DNA from: Oceanospirillaceae bacterium
GTDB lineage: Bacteria; Pseudomonadota; Gammaproteobacteria; Pseudomonadales; Litoribrevibacteraceae
Direction: 5' to 3'
Length of the DNA: 64,000 nt
NCBI GenBank assembly: GCA_015665455.1
Contig: JADFAD010000005.1
Location: 62,001 to 126,000 of the forward strand
In this document: piece after piece, positions 46,269-59,932 of the stretch
Numbering within the stretch: the first letter of the stretch is position 1
Layout: every line of letters begins with the position of its first letter
The notes under the pieces: model-generated
Database searches by the model: none
What the model was told of the DNA's origin: nothing
Seen by the model: the letters and a program-made list of their open reading frames with translations, nothing else
Translations under genes and position numbers: made by a program

Positions 46269-47234
46269 TTAACTAAATAACGAACCACCGCTCAGCCCTT
46301 GGCTTTCTAAAATACTTCTAAGACGCTTTAACGCTTCAACTTGAATTTGACGAACACGTTCACGAGTTAATCCAATTTCTCTTCCTACTTCTTCAAGTGT
46401 ACTCATTTCATAGCCACGTAGGCCAAATCGACGAGCAAGTACTTCACGCTGCTTTTCACTTAACTGGTCCAGCCAGTGATCTAAACTTCCGCGAATATCG
46501 TCATCTTGAGCCATCTGAGCAGGGTCTGAAACCTTCTGATCTGCGATCGTATCAAGTAATGATTTATCACTATGAGGACCAACTGGTGTATCAACAGAGG
46601 TTACACGCTCATTTAAGCCAAACATTTTCTTAACATCACCAACCGGTTTATCCAGCAGCTCTGCAATTTCTTCCGGTGTTGGCTCGTGATCCAGTTTTTG
46701 CGTCAGCTCTCTGGCTGCACGTAAATACACATTTAATTCTTTAACAACATGAATAGGCAGTCGAATGGTGCGAGTTTGATTCATAATTGCGCGTTCGATG
46801 GTTTGTCGTATCCACCAAGTCGCGTAAGTTGAAAAACGGAAACCCCGTTCTGGATCAAATTTTTCAACAGCACGAATCAAGCCTAAATTGCCTTCTTCGA
46901 TAAGATCTAAAAGTGTTAGGCCTCTGTTGATGTAACGTCTAGCAATTTTCACCACGAGGCGTAAATTACTTTCAATCATTCGTTTTCTGCCCGCTTCAAC
47001 ACCTTTCTGAGCCAATCGAGCGTAATACACCTCTTCTTCGGGTGACAACAGCGGCGAGAAACCAATTTCATTCAGGTATAGCTGAGTTGCGTCCAAGTTC
47101 TTCGCAACAGCACTGATCGGCTTAACCGATGACTCAGCTTCTTCATTGATATCTTCAGACGTCTCAATATCTTCTGATATGACTGCTACATCGTCATCTA
47201 ACTCTGCTTGATGGACTTCTGCTTGTAGTGCCAT
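46269..47234 (-). CDS. rpoS: RNA polymerase sigma factor RpoS
   Basis: Stationary-phase and general stress sigma factor. The 321 residues have an acidic N-terminal region (about 1-50), region 1.2, 2 ([20 protein letters not shown] and [11 protein letters not shown]), region 3 and region 4 ([15 protein letters not shown], then [17 protein letters not shown]). The ATG at 47234 has an AAGGA site; an in-frame extension to 47312 lacks conservation. nlpD lies upstream in the same direction; in E. coli the main rpoS promoter is inside nlpD, and the 119-bp gap here is compatible with that. Confidence 0.97.
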   Translation of the reverse strand: MALQAEVHQAELDDDVAVISEDIETSEDINEEAESSVKPISAVAKNLDATQLYLNEIGFSPLLSPEEEVYYARLAQKGVEAGRKRMIESNLRLVVKIARRYINRGLTLLDLIEEGNLGLIRAVEKFDPERGFRFSTYATWWIRQTIERAIMNQTRTIRLPIHVVKELNVYLRAARELTQKLDHEPTPEEIAELLDKPVGDVKKMFGLNERVTSVDTPVGPHSDKSLLDTIADQKVSDPAQMAQDDDIRGSLDHWLDQLSEKQREVLARRFGLRGYEMSTLEEVGREIGLTRERVRQIQVEALKRLRSILESQGLSGGSLFS

Positions 47235-47353
47235 GATGTTTATCCTTTTTATTAGTTCACCATTGTTAACTTGGCCCCTCAACCAAGCCCACACCCGAAC
47301 AGTACAAACCAAACCTGCTCAGCTACCGTAAAGGATAATCATTCTATATTTGA

Positions 47354-48160
47354 CTATCTCTTTGGTAGATATTGCAGCGGATTAACCGGTTTGCCGTTTT
47401 TCCGAATTTCAAAATGAAGCTTCGGTTTATCTGTTCCCGTTGAACCTATTTCGGCAATTTTCTGTCCGGCTTTAATTATCTGGTTTTCTTTCACAAGCAG
47501 TTTACTGTTATGTGCATAAGCACTGAGGTACTTATCATTGTGGTGAATAATCACCAGCTTTCCGTAACCTCTTAAACCACTGCCAGCAAAAACAACCTTT
47601 CCCTTCGCTGCGGAATAAACAGGCTCACCTAATTTACCGGCTATATCAATACCTTTGTTAAAACGCCCGTTTGAAGAAAAGGTGCCAACCAACTTTCCTG
47701 ATGCAGGCCATTGCCACTGTACTCGACCCGCCGTTCTTTTATCGTTTGAGCGACGAACAATTGGCGCTTTTACCGGTTTCTTAGGCTTAGCCTTTATTGC
47801 TTTGTTTTTATTAGATTTCTTGGGCTTTGAAGAAGTGCTTTTAGCGGTCGTTTTTAAGGCAATTTTCTGCCCAGGATGAATAACATAAGGAGATTTAATA
47901 CCATTAAGTCTGGCTAATTGTTTGAAGTTTTTACCATAATTCCATGAAATGGAATACAGTGTTTCACCGCGCTTAACTGTATGATATTTAGCTGATTTCT
48001 GACGAGCAGTCAGACGCTTTTCTTTGGTGTAATCAATGGAACTGACTGGTGCATAACCTGTTTTTCCGGCACAACCGGGCATCAGTACGACCACAATGGC
48101 CATACCGATTAGAAAATAGAGGTTAGATACAGTTAGAAACAATTTACTCATTAAAAACAT
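47354..48160 (-). CDS. nlpD: murein hydrolase activator NlpD (LysM plus degenerate LytM)
   Basis: Outer-membrane lipoprotein that activates the amidase AmiC at division. The 268 residues contain an export signal ending LMPGC, a LysM domain (about 57-101, YHTVKRGETLYSISW), a Lys/Pro-rich linker (about 105-150) and a LytM domain (about 150-265). The zinc ligands are missing (NKGIDIAG instead of HxGxD, KLHFEI instead of HxH), as in known NlpD, so it is an activator and not an active endopeptidase. An in-frame ATG at 48151 is an alternative start. Confidence 0.95.
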   Translation of the reverse strand: MFLMSKLFLTVSNLYFLIGMAIVVVLMPGCAGKTGYAPVSSIDYTKEKRLTARQKSAKYHTVKRGETLYSISWNYGKNFKQLARLNGIKSPYVIHPGQKIALKTTAKSTSSKPKKSNKNKAIKAKPKKPVKAPIVRRSNDKRTAGRVQWQWPASGKLVGTFSSNGRFNKGIDIAGKLGEPVYSAAKGKVVFAGSGLRGYGKLVIIHHNDKYLSAYAHNSKLLVKENQIIKAGQKIAEIGSTGTDKPKLHFEIRKNGKPVNPLQYLPKR

Positions 48161-48257
48161 TCTGGCTGTTTTTAATGGAAATGTACTTGTTTTTTAGCCA
48201 ATTAGCCAAAAAACATCACTAAAACAAAAGAATAAAGCCAAATTCATCCGAAATAGC

Positions 48258-49199
48258 TTACTGACCATGCAGTTGAGCCGTATCAGGGGCTTTTCTCCCC
48301 AATAAGTAAATCAATGCAAAGCCAAGGAAAAACATAATAGAACAGAAAAGTAACTGAGGCTCTTGCCCGGTTAAATCAAAATAACTTCCAGGCATAACAT
48401 TATCTTGTACTAACGGCATTTGAGAACCGTCTGAACCTAAGCGGTAAATAATCGTCATTTTCCAAGGCCAAACCTTATACAACGCGCCGAGTAAAAAGCC
48501 GGTTAACAAAGCCAGCGTTAAGCTTGTGTACTTATCCAATAAGTAACTTAACAACCTAGAGAATGACAATAGCCCGATGCCACAGCCAGCAACAAATACC
48601 GTTAATACAGAAAAATTAAGTCCCTGAACGGCTTCCAATATAAATGCATACATGCCTAATACAAGAAGAATAAAGCTGCCTGAAATTCCAGGAAGAATCA
48701 TTGCGCAAATCGCAAATGCACCGGATAAAAAGATCATCCACTGGCTTTTTTCAACCTCAACGGGTACTGCGGCTGAAATCAAGTAGGCGAACAAAATACC
48801 AACAATCACCAAAAGTCGTTCAATGAACCGCCATTGGTCCACCTCTTTTAGTACAAAGAGAGAAGAAGACAGGATTAGACCAGCAAAGAACGACCATAGA
48901 GGCTCTGGATAATTAGCTAAGACAAACGTCACCGCTTTAGCCAAACTAAAGATGCTAACAAGTATGCCTGATAATAAAGTAACTAAAAATGTACCATCTA
49001 CATGCTGCCACAGCTGCGAAAGTTTACCGGATTTTAATAAACCAAAAGCGGTTAAATTGAAGCTATTCAAAGCGGCTAATAAACGGCCGTATATACCTGT
49101 AATAAAAGCAATAGTCCCACCAGAAACACCAGGAACCACATCTGCAGCTCCCATTGCCATGCCTTTCAAAAATAGCTGTATACGCTGTTGCTTGTTCAT
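48258..49199 (-). CDS. DUF368 family undecaprenyl-phosphate translocase-type protein
   Basis: Polytopic membrane protein of 313 residues with eight or nine hydrophobic segments. The N-terminus (GMAMGAADVVPGVSGGTIAFITGIYGRLL, key motif PGVSGGT) and an inner repeat (MILPGISGSFILLVLGMY) mark the DUF368 (PopT-like) family, recently linked to recycling of undecaprenyl phosphate. The ATG at 49199 follows AGGG by eight bases; the ATG at 49205 is too close to it. It lies between pcm and nlpD on the same strand. Confidence 0.88.
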   Translation of the reverse strand: MNKQQRIQLFLKGMAMGAADVVPGVSGGTIAFITGIYGRLLAALNSFNLTAFGLLKSGKLSQLWQHVDGTFLVTLLSGILVSIFSLAKAVTFVLANYPEPLWSFFAGLILSSSLFVLKEVDQWRFIERLLVIVGILFAYLISAAVPVEVEKSQWMIFLSGAFAICAMILPGISGSFILLVLGMYAFILEAVQGLNFSVLTVFVAGCGIGLLSFSRLLSYLLDKYTSLTLALLTGFLLGALYKVWPWKMTIIYRLGSDGSQMPLVQDNVMPGSYFDLTGQEPQLLFCSIMFFLGFALIYLLGRKAPDTAQLHGQ

Positions 49200-49276
49200 T
49201 TTCATATCCCTATGTTCTTAACGCTTACCCTTAACACTGTGTTAACTTCCGACAATCAACGTAAACCATGAAAGAA

Positions 49277-49906
49277 TTAACGTATTCCGGCCAATAAAGG
49301 CACAAAGCGGGCAGGCTCTACACGTTCAATCTCAACACCCGCACTGGTTCTATCCACGATCGTCAAATACTGCTTATCCGCACCGACAGGTATCACCATT
49401 CGACCACCAATCGCTAACTGATCTATCAATGCCTCAGGTATCTGATCTGGCGCAGCAGTAACCATAATGGCATCAAAATCGCCTTTTTCAGGCCATCCCA
49501 TGCCACCATCGGTATGCAAAAACTTAACATTATCGAGCTCAAGCAAGTTCATTCTGGATTTAGCCTTTTCTTGCAAAGGGCCTATACGCTCAACGCTGAA
49601 CACTTTAGGAACTAATTGAGCAAGAACCGCCGTTTGATAACCGGAGCCAGAACCTACTTCCAATACTTTCTTTGGGGAACCGTTTTGCAACAGTAACTCA
49701 GTCATTCGAGCAACTGTATAAGGCTGAGATAGCGTCTGATTAAAACCAATAGGTAACGCAGTATCTTCATAAGCCCGATGAGAAAGAGCCTCATCAACAA
49801 AAATATGTCTCGGAGTTGTTCTAATTACATTAAGTACAATCTCGTCTGAAACACCATCTTCTCTTAACCTCTGAACCAATCGTTCCCGGGTTCGTAATGA
49901 GGTCAT
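49277..49906 (-). CDS. pcm: protein-L-isoaspartate O-methyltransferase
   Basis: Repairs isoaspartyl residues in aged proteins using S-adenosylmethionine. The 209 residues include the SAM-binding motif [19 protein letters not shown] and [16 protein letters not shown]. The ATG at 49906 follows GGGA; the longer frame starting inside surE is not used. The surE-pcm-nlpD-rpoS order is conserved across gammaproteobacteria, here with a DUF368 gene inserted. Confidence 0.95.
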   Translation of the reverse strand: MTSLRTRERLVQRLREDGVSDEIVLNVIRTTPRHIFVDEALSHRAYEDTALPIGFNQTLSQPYTVARMTELLLQNGSPKKVLEVGSGSGYQTAVLAQLVPKVFSVERIGPLQEKAKSRMNLLELDNVKFLHTDGGMGWPEKGDFDAIMVTAAPDQIPEALIDQLAIGGRMVIPVGADKQYLTIVDRTSAGVEIERVEPARFVPLLAGIR

Positions 49907-49946
49907 ACCTATCCCATTAAGATTAATTGCCTTCACTCGGTATACC

Positions 49947-50699
49947 TTAAAATTTCTGTGTATCCAACCATTGACTAAGTTGTTCCCGAACGCTGTGTTC
50001 ACACATATCAAAGTGAACCGGCGTTACTGACACGAAGCCTTTTTTTATAGCATTAAAGTCTGTGCCGCTTGAATCGTCAGCAACACTTCCCACAGCCGAC
50101 ACCCAATAACGGGCATGACCTCTAGGATCAATTATTCTTTCCGGTTTAGCAGATCGCTGCCTATGCCCTAACTTAGTTACCTTAAAACCCGCTATTTGCT
50201 CCCAAGGTAAATCAGGGACATTAACATTAAGCACAGTAAAAGGCGGCATAGGAATATCAGCCAACCGTTCAGCAATCATTTGCGCAACACGTTGAGCACT
50301 TTTCAGATATGTTAATCGTCGATCAACATAAGAAATAGCCACCGCTGGCAGTGCAAGACTACGTCCTTCAAGGGCTGCAGCGACAGTGCCGGAATATAAT
50401 ACATCATCCCCAAGGTTTGCACCCGAATTAATACCGGAAAAAACACAGTCCGGTTCTATGCCTGCAACCCCATTCATTCCAAGATAAACCGAATCCGTTG
50501 GTGTTCCGTCAACAGAAAACCATCCTTCACGAATTTCTGTCGCCAACAAAGGTCGGGTTAGTGTAAGTGAATTACTCGCACCACTGTGATCTCGATCAGG
50601 TGCACAGACAACCACATTGGCCATCGTAGACAAGGCGCCCTGTAAACCAATAATACCAGGCGCGTTCACACCATCATCATTAGAAACTAGAATTTTCAT
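49947..50699 (-). CDS. surE: 5'/3'-nucleotidase SurE
   Basis: Metal-dependent nucleotidase/exopolyphosphatase induced in stationary phase. The 250 residues begin [16 protein letters not shown] with the DD metal-binding pair, followed by [18 protein letters not shown] and [19 protein letters not shown]. Its ATG overlaps the truD stop by four bases (ATGA). Confidence 0.97.
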   Translation of the reverse strand: MKILVSNDDGVNAPGIIGLQGALSTMANVVVCAPDRDHSGASNSLTLTRPLLATEIREGWFSVDGTPTDSVYLGMNGVAGIEPDCVFSGINSGANLGDDVLYSGTVAAALEGRSLALPAVAISYVDRRLTYLKSAQRVAQMIAERLADIPMPPFTVLNVNVPDLPWEQIAGFKVTKLGHRQRSAKPERIIDPRGHARYWVSAVGSVADDSSGTDFNAIKKGFVSVTPVHFDMCEHSVREQLSQWLDTQKF

Positions 50700-51745
50700 A
50701 ATGATTTTCTTTCTTTATTTTCTTGAGAGTTCGACCCCTGATGACGTTCAGGTTCTCGTAATATACAGACTTCCTTGAGTAAACTTGTCGCGTAACTTCC
50801 CTTTGGTAGCGAGAAAGATATCTTCAAGTCCTGCTCATTAAGTCTTTCCCACGTTAGCGATTTAGGAACGATGCGGAGCGCTCGATATTCAGGTGAAAAG
50901 CGCTTCTTTCTAAACTTATCAAACCAAGACTGCTGTGAAAGTGACTCTAACGACTGAGGTAGTTGGTGATTACCATCAAACAGTGCTAATGCAGGGTGAA
51001 CCTGCCCCTCAGCACATCGATCGTCTTCAATATCCTCTACCGTAAAAACAGATTTACTCCAATCGAATTGAGCTAACTCACCTTGTTGTAACTGATCCCA
51101 AGTTTGGTTAACCACTCGCTCAGCTAAGCTGGCATTAAAGATATAAGAACGCATGGCAGAAAGGTACATCCCTTCTAAAAATCGCTGTCTAGGTCGTTTT
51201 CCTGTTTCGAGCCACGTCATTGCATTTGAAAGATTCGAGCGATCGAAACCAAAACGCTGACTACCAAAATAGTTAGGAAAACCTTTTTCTTTAACCTGTG
51301 TCAGTCGGCTTTCAATATCATCAATATCAGTAATTTCTTTTAAGGTAATAATAAATTCATTACCTTCATGAACGCCTGTTTTTAATTTCTTAGAGTGTCT
51401 CGTTTTATTTACAATATCGACATCTCTGAACACTGGCATTCCAATTACTTTTGCTTTACCCGGTAAGTGAACAGAAAACCACTGGCGTGTGACCGCATTT
51501 TTATCTTTAAGACCACTGTACGCTACGGCACTCTTTTCGATATTAAAATGTTTCGCTAAATCTCGGGCAAGGTCTTGTGTGTTTTTCCCTTTCTTTAATA
51601 CATCCAACCATAAATGTTCTCCATCACCTGACGGTTCAAACCCCATAATTTCAACCACTTGGAAATCTTCAGGCTCACTCTTAAACAAGGCTTCTTGTTT
51701 AGGCTTTTGGTTCACATCAGTAAAAGGTAAATCAAACAATGACAT
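50696..51745 (-). CDS. truD: tRNA pseudouridine(13) synthase TruD
   Basis: Makes pseudouridine at position 13 of tRNA-Glu. The 349 residues have the catalytic Asp in YSGLKDKNAVTRQW (about 76-89), a family strand pattern near FKSEPEDFQVVE and the insertion TRUD domain in the middle. The protein has a Lys/Gln-rich tail not usual for the family. The gene overlaps surE. Confidence 0.95.
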   Translation of the reverse strand: MSLFDLPFTDVNQKPKQEALFKSEPEDFQVVEIMGFEPSGDGEHLWLDVLKKGKNTQDLARDLAKHFNIEKSAVAYSGLKDKNAVTRQWFSVHLPGKAKVIGMPVFRDVDIVNKTRHSKKLKTGVHEGNEFIITLKEITDIDDIESRLTQVKEKGFPNYFGSQRFGFDRSNLSNAMTWLETGKRPRQRFLEGMYLSAMRSYIFNASLAERVVNQTWDQLQQGELAQFDWSKSVFTVEDIEDDRCAEGQVHPALALFDGNHQLPQSLESLSQQSWFDKFRKKRFSPEYRALRIVPKSLTWERLNEQDLKISFSLPKGSYATSLLKEVCILREPERHQGSNSQENKERKSL

Positions 51746-51785
51746 CTAATATCGACTCGCTTTTAAGTGATAAATAATTCTGGAA

Positions 51786-52259
51786 TTATTTACGAGAAAT
51801 TAAAACGACAGCATGGGCTTCAACCCCTTCTTTACGACCGACAAACCCAAGTTTTTCAGTTGTAGTTGCCTTAACATTCACATCACTTTGAGTAACAGAT
51901 AGGTCTTCAGCAAGAAGTACTCTCATTTGATCAATGTATGGCGCCAATTTAGGGGCTTGTGCCGCAATAGTGCAGTCGGCATTGATAACCCAATAGCCTT
52001 CTGCTTTTAATAGTTCATGGACATGACGAAGTAATATACGACTATCAATATTCTCATAAGCTTGGTCTGTATCAGGAAAATGCTTACCAATGTCGCCCAT
52101 GCCCGCCGCGCCGAGAAGTGCATCGCATAGCGCATGAATAAGAACATCGCCATCCGAATGGGCAACAAAACCATGTTTATGAGGAATTTTAACACCACCT
52201 AAGGTAATAACATCTCCACGACCAAACGCATGAACATCATAACCATGACCAATTCGCAT
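51786..52259 (-). CDS. ispF: 2-C-methyl-D-erythritol 2,4-cyclodiphosphate synthase
   Basis: Fifth enzyme of the MEP isoprenoid pathway, cyclising CDP-methylerythritol phosphate. The 157 residues start [13 protein letters not shown] with the metal ligands D8 and H10. [19 protein letters not shown] and [15 protein letters not shown] follow. An ATG six bases upstream gives the same protein with MG added. It is 52 bp after ispD. Confidence 0.96.
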   Translation of the reverse strand: MRIGHGYDVHAFGRGDVITLGGVKIPHKHGFVAHSDGDVLIHALCDALLGAAGMGDIGKHFPDTDQAYENIDSRILLRHVHELLKAEGYWVINADCTIAAQAPKLAPYIDQMRVLLAEDLSVTQSDVNVKATTTEKLGFVGRKEGVEAHAVVLISRK

Positions 52260-52311
52260 ACCCATTAACCTTATCCTTAAACTCAGTTTCGTTTCTAGAA
52301 GGCTCGTTCAA

Positions 52312-53019
52312 CTATTGCTCGAAACACTGTTGGTCCAAGAGCCACTCTGCCAACAGCAAATCTTGTGGCTGTGTGACTTTAATGTTGTCCGTTGCACCTT
52401 CTACCATTCGAGGATTAAACCCAGCCAACTCCATCGCACTCGCGTCATCTGTCACACAAGATCCAGCGTTAATCGCATCTTCAAGAGCAGCAATTAATTG
52501 GCCAATACGAAACATTTGTGGCGTAAATGCTTGCCAGATTCTGCTTCGCTCTACTGTCAACTCAACTTCTGTGTTCGTACTGCCTCTTACCTGTTTAATT
52601 GTGTCTTTCGCTGGGACACCAAGTAAAGCACCACAAGACACCTTGGCTACAGCGATAAGCTTCTCTACATCTGAGACTCGAACGCAAGGGCGAGCTGCAT
52701 CATGAACCATCACCCAATCATCTTCTGATGCCATAGCTCTCAGGTCATACAAACCGTTCAAAACTGAATTGAACCGCTCTGCCCCGCCCAAGGAGGTAAA
52801 TACCTGTGAGTGATCGGAAGCATCTGTCTTAGGCCAATATTGATCACCTACAGACAAAACTACCATAACCCCTGATATATCAGGTACTTCAAGCAAACGA
52901 GAGACCGTTATATCGATTAAGAATCGACTTTTAATGGTTAGGTATTGTTTTGGGCAATCCGCTTTCATTCGGCTTCCGACACCACTTGCAGGGACTAAAG
53001 CCCATAGACGCTCTGCCAT
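52312..53019 (-). CDS. ispD: 2-C-methyl-D-erythritol 4-phosphate cytidylyltransferase
   Basis: Third enzyme of the MEP pathway, adding CMP to methylerythritol phosphate. The 235 residues carry the nucleotide-binding GVGSRMKADCPKQYL at the N-terminus and VMVHDAARPCV. It overlaps ftsB by one base (TAATG), so the pair is coupled as in E. coli. Confidence 0.96.
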   Translation of the reverse strand: MAERLWALVPASGVGSRMKADCPKQYLTIKSRFLIDITVSRLLEVPDISGVMVVLSVGDQYWPKTDASDHSQVFTSLGGAERFNSVLNGLYDLRAMASEDDWVMVHDAARPCVRVSDVEKLIAVAKVSCGALLGVPAKDTIKQVRGSTNTEVELTVERSRIWQAFTPQMFRIGQLIAALEDAINAGSCVTDDASAMELAGFNPRMVEGATDNIKVTQPQDLLLAEWLLDQQCFEQ

Positions 53020-53321
53020 TATTTGCTCGAATCCTCCACGAGAAGATAAAAAGTCTCACCCTCTTTAATCATGCCCAGCTCACTGCGCGCCCGCTCTTCA
53101 ATGGATTCCAGACCGCTTTTTAAATCTTGCACTTCGGCATCCAACACCTGATTACGATCGACCAAACGATCATTTTCAAAGCGTTGTTCTTCAATGGAAT
53201 CCTGTAACGACCATATATGAGAAATACTGCCATCGCCGAACCACAAGCGTACTTGCAGGGCAATAAATACAACAACTAATATTCCACACAGAAGTTGATA
53301 CATAGAAACCATCTTTGGCAT
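53019..53321 (-). CDS. ftsB: cell division protein FtsB
   Basis: Single-pass divisome protein that links FtsQ and FtsL. The 100 residues have a short cytoplasmic end, one TM helix (about 8-26) and a periplasmic coiled coil (about 38-80) ending GMIKEGETFYLLVE, the family signature. Alternative in-frame ATGs exist within the first seven codons. Position between eno and ispD is the usual one. Confidence 0.94.
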   Translation of the reverse strand: MPKMVSMYQLLCGILVVVFIALQVRLWFGDGSISHIWSLQDSIEEQRFENDRLVDRNQVLDAEVQDLKSGLESIEERARSELGMIKEGETFYLLVEDSSK

Positions 53322-53349
53322 TAAGAATTAAAATTATGTTCCAAATAAC

Positions 53350-53380
53350 AGAAAGGGGAAACCAATGGTTTCCCCTTTCT
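53350..53380 (-). terminator. terminator-like hairpin after eno
   Basis: Perfect 14-bp stem (agaaaggggaaacc / ggtttcccctttct), 3-nt loop, weak T content (GTTATTTGG) afterwards on the minus strand. It lies between eno and ftsB. Confidence 0.7.
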
Positions 53381-53406
53381 AAAAGAGTCTTAAACCAGGG
53401 ACAATA

Positions 53407-54726
<1,320 letters not shown>

Positions 54727-54772
54727 TTAAAATTGTATAAACAAAATTTGTTAGACAGTAATCAGTAACAAC

Positions 54773-57403
<2,631 letters not shown>

Positions 57404-57463
57404 CTAGTGTGCTTTAAACATTTTTTGTAACAAAGCATCATGAGTAAAAAGAAAGGCTTTGTT

Positions 57464-58804
57464 TTATGTGCATTTTCGCTGCCAAATGAACTCCCAACCA
57501 TTTTGGTTGGAAACACCCTCAATACTTTGATCAAACGTATAATCAGCTACGGCAATGAGTTTATCGTTGCAGTATAGCAGCGGGATACGAGCACGTTCCC
57601 AAGGCGGCACACCATTACTTTGGAGCCACTTTTTCAATTCACGTGTATGGTTATCTAATACGGGACGAATACGCTCACCACCTAAACGAAACCGAAGCTC
57701 TAACTGCCCGTCAGGTAAAACAAAACCGCCTAATTTTGACTTTAAATAAACGATATCTCCAGATGGTAACTCAAAACGATTAGAAACATCCGACGAGAGG
57801 TCAAATGAGAGATGCCATTCAGGATCAAACTCGATGTCTTTAGGTATACAGTACAAATGACCTTGATACCGCCTGAACTCATTGTCCTGTAATTGGAAAA
57901 CGGCACGAGCATCCTGTTTTGCTAAACAAACTTCCCGTAATAACGTTTCCAAATTCGCATTCGATAATGACGCCCCAGTCTTCGACTTACTCCAATACGA
58001 AAGTACGCCTTGCTGTTCAAAGGCAGGCAAAGCCAGTAACGCTTTGATAGACACCTTTTCTTGAGAGTTATTCCCCTTCAGCCAAGCCGCCCGATAATAG
58101 TTCAACGCCTCCGAGTCTTGACGAATCAATTGAGTCGTTCGGTTCAACGTATTCAAAAATGCAGGCCAACGACGAATTAAAGCCGGAATAACGTTATGCC
58201 GGATATAATTACGATCGTACTCAAACGATGAATTGCTTTCATCTTCAACCCAATCAAGACTATTAGCGGCAACGTAGCTCTTTAACGTATCTCTCGACTC
58301 CGACAACAGCGGTCTGAACAAATGCCCTTGAGAGAGCGGACGGCATTCAGGAATAGAAGCTAAGCCAGTCAAACCTGAACCACGGCAAACTCGTTGAAGA
58401 AAGGTCTCAGCCTGATCATTCAAATGATGAGCCATCAACAGAACTTCATTGGGTTTCAAAAAATCCTCAAAAGTCTGATAACGCGCTTTTCTAGCATTCT
58501 CTTCTAACGATCCTTTCTCTGGTATTTCTACCCGCGTTTCAAACAGCTCAACTTGATACGAAGTACATAATTCAGAACAAAATGACTGCCAATCATTCGA
58601 GTTTCGGCTGATTCCATGGTTTACATGTATGGCTCGGATAGGAAGGTTCGTACCTGAATTAACCAGAAGATGAAGTAAGGCGATGGAATCTAAACCACCG
58701 CTCAGTGCCACGCACCAGCTTGAAATGACATTTTGATCTTGAAAGCGTTCTAATTTCACCTGAAAACGATGAAGTAATTCACTGTCAGAACTAACGTTTT
58801 TCAT
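57464..58804 (-). CDS. tilS: tRNA(Ile)-lysidine synthetase TilS
   Basis: Converts C34 of tRNA-Ile(CAU) to lysidine with ATP. The 446 residues have the PP-loop SGGLDS (about 35-40), HVNHG, AHHLNDQAET, and the C-terminal substrate-binding domain with GGERIRP and LKKWLQSNGVPPWERARIPLLY. The ATG at 58804 gives the usual N-terminus. It is between accA and pyrG. Confidence 0.95.
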   Translation of the reverse strand: MKNVSSDSELLHRFQVKLERFQDQNVISSWCVALSGGLDSIALLHLLVNSGTNLPIRAIHVNHGISRNSNDWQSFCSELCTSYQVELFETRVEIPEKGSLEENARKARYQTFEDFLKPNEVLLMAHHLNDQAETFLQRVCRGSGLTGLASIPECRPLSQGHLFRPLLSESRDTLKSYVAANSLDWVEDESNSSFEYDRNYIRHNVIPALIRRWPAFLNTLNRTTQLIRQDSEALNYYRAAWLKGNNSQEKVSIKALLALPAFEQQGVLSYWSKSKTGASLSNANLETLLREVCLAKQDARAVFQLQDNEFRRYQGHLYCIPKDIEFDPEWHLSFDLSSDVSNRFELPSGDIVYLKSKLGGFVLPDGQLELRFRLGGERIRPVLDNHTRELKKWLQSNGVPPWERARIPLLYCNDKLIAVADYTFDQSIEGVSNQNGWEFIWQRKCT

Positions 58805-58846
58805 CCTTAGCCCCAACAATCAAAGATACAATCAATCGATTGGCAT

Positions 58847-59797
58847 TTAACTAACGCCATAGGACATCAATCGCTGGTAACGTCGATCTAGAATTTGATC
58901 CATTGGAAGTTGATCTAACTTTTCAAGCTGTTTAATAAGAACCTGCTTTAAATGAGACGCCATTTGCTGCGCGTCACGGTGAGCTCCTCCCAGCGGCTCG
59001 TCCAACACTTGATCAACAAGCCCCAAGCTTAACAACCTATCCGCAGTCACTCCCATTGCCTCCGCAGCATCAGGAGCTCGTTCAGCACTTTTCCATAAAA
59101 TAGAAGCGCAGCCTTCTGGTGAAATCACAGAGTAAATAGAATACTTAAGCATGATCAAATGGTCGCATACACCAATCCCCAATGCGCCACCCGATCCACC
59201 TTCACCAACAACACAAGATATAACAGGCACATTCAAGTGGGACATCACAGATAAATTATGAGCAATTGCCTGACTCTGACCTCGTTCTTCTGCATCAATG
59301 CCAGGGTAGGCACCAGGAGTATCAATGAACGTCAGCACAGGCAATTTAAAACGTTCGGCCATTTCCATGACGCGACACGCCTTTCTATAGCCCTCGGGTC
59401 TTGGCATACCAAAATTGCGTTTTACTTTTTCTTTTACATTACGTCCTTTTTGATGGCCAATAATAACCACTGGTCGACCATCTAAACGAGCAATACCCGT
59501 GACAATAGCAGGATCATCAGCAAAGGCCCGATCACCATGCAGCTCATCAAAGCCATCAAAAATGTGCTTAATATAATCCAATGTGTAGGGACGCATTGGA
59601 TGACGAGAAACCTGCGCAACTTGCCAAGGCGTCAATTCAGAAAAAATTGATTCGGTCAGAGCAGTACTTTTGTTTTGAAGACGCTGAATCTCTTCATGAA
59701 TATTTAATTCATTATCATTACCGACCAATCGAAGCTCTTCGATTTTATCCTGTAATTCAGAGATTGGTTGTTCAAAGTCCAGATACTGTGAAATCAT
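58847..59797 (-). CDS. accA: acetyl-CoA carboxylase carboxyltransferase alpha subunit
   Basis: Alpha subunit of the carboxyltransferase that makes malonyl-CoA for fatty acid synthesis. The 316 residues include [32 protein letters not shown] and [19 protein letters not shown]. The N-terminus [12 protein letters not shown] is usual. Order dnaE-accA-tilS is common in gammaproteobacteria. Confidence 0.97.
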   Translation of the reverse strand: MISQYLDFEQPISELQDKIEELRLVGNDNELNIHEEIQRLQNKSTALTESIFSELTPWQVAQVSRHPMRPYTLDYIKHIFDGFDELHGDRAFADDPAIVTGIARLDGRPVVIIGHQKGRNVKEKVKRNFGMPRPEGYRKACRVMEMAERFKLPVLTFIDTPGAYPGIDAEERGQSQAIAHNLSVMSHLNVPVISCVVGEGGSGGALGIGVCDHLIMLKYSIYSVISPEGCASILWKSAERAPDAAEAMGVTADRLLSLGLVDQVLDEPLGGAHRDAQQMASHLKQVLIKQLEKLDQLPMDQILDRRYQRLMSYGVS

Positions 59798-59932
59798 TCA
59801 TTACTCTTTTAATTATTAAGTAAAAACGCCCAGACAATAAGATTTCACGTCTGAAAGCTACAAACACAATACGAATAAAGAGCGTACTTGTTACATATAA
59901 CTATATATCAGAGTATTCTAACCCAAATTCTG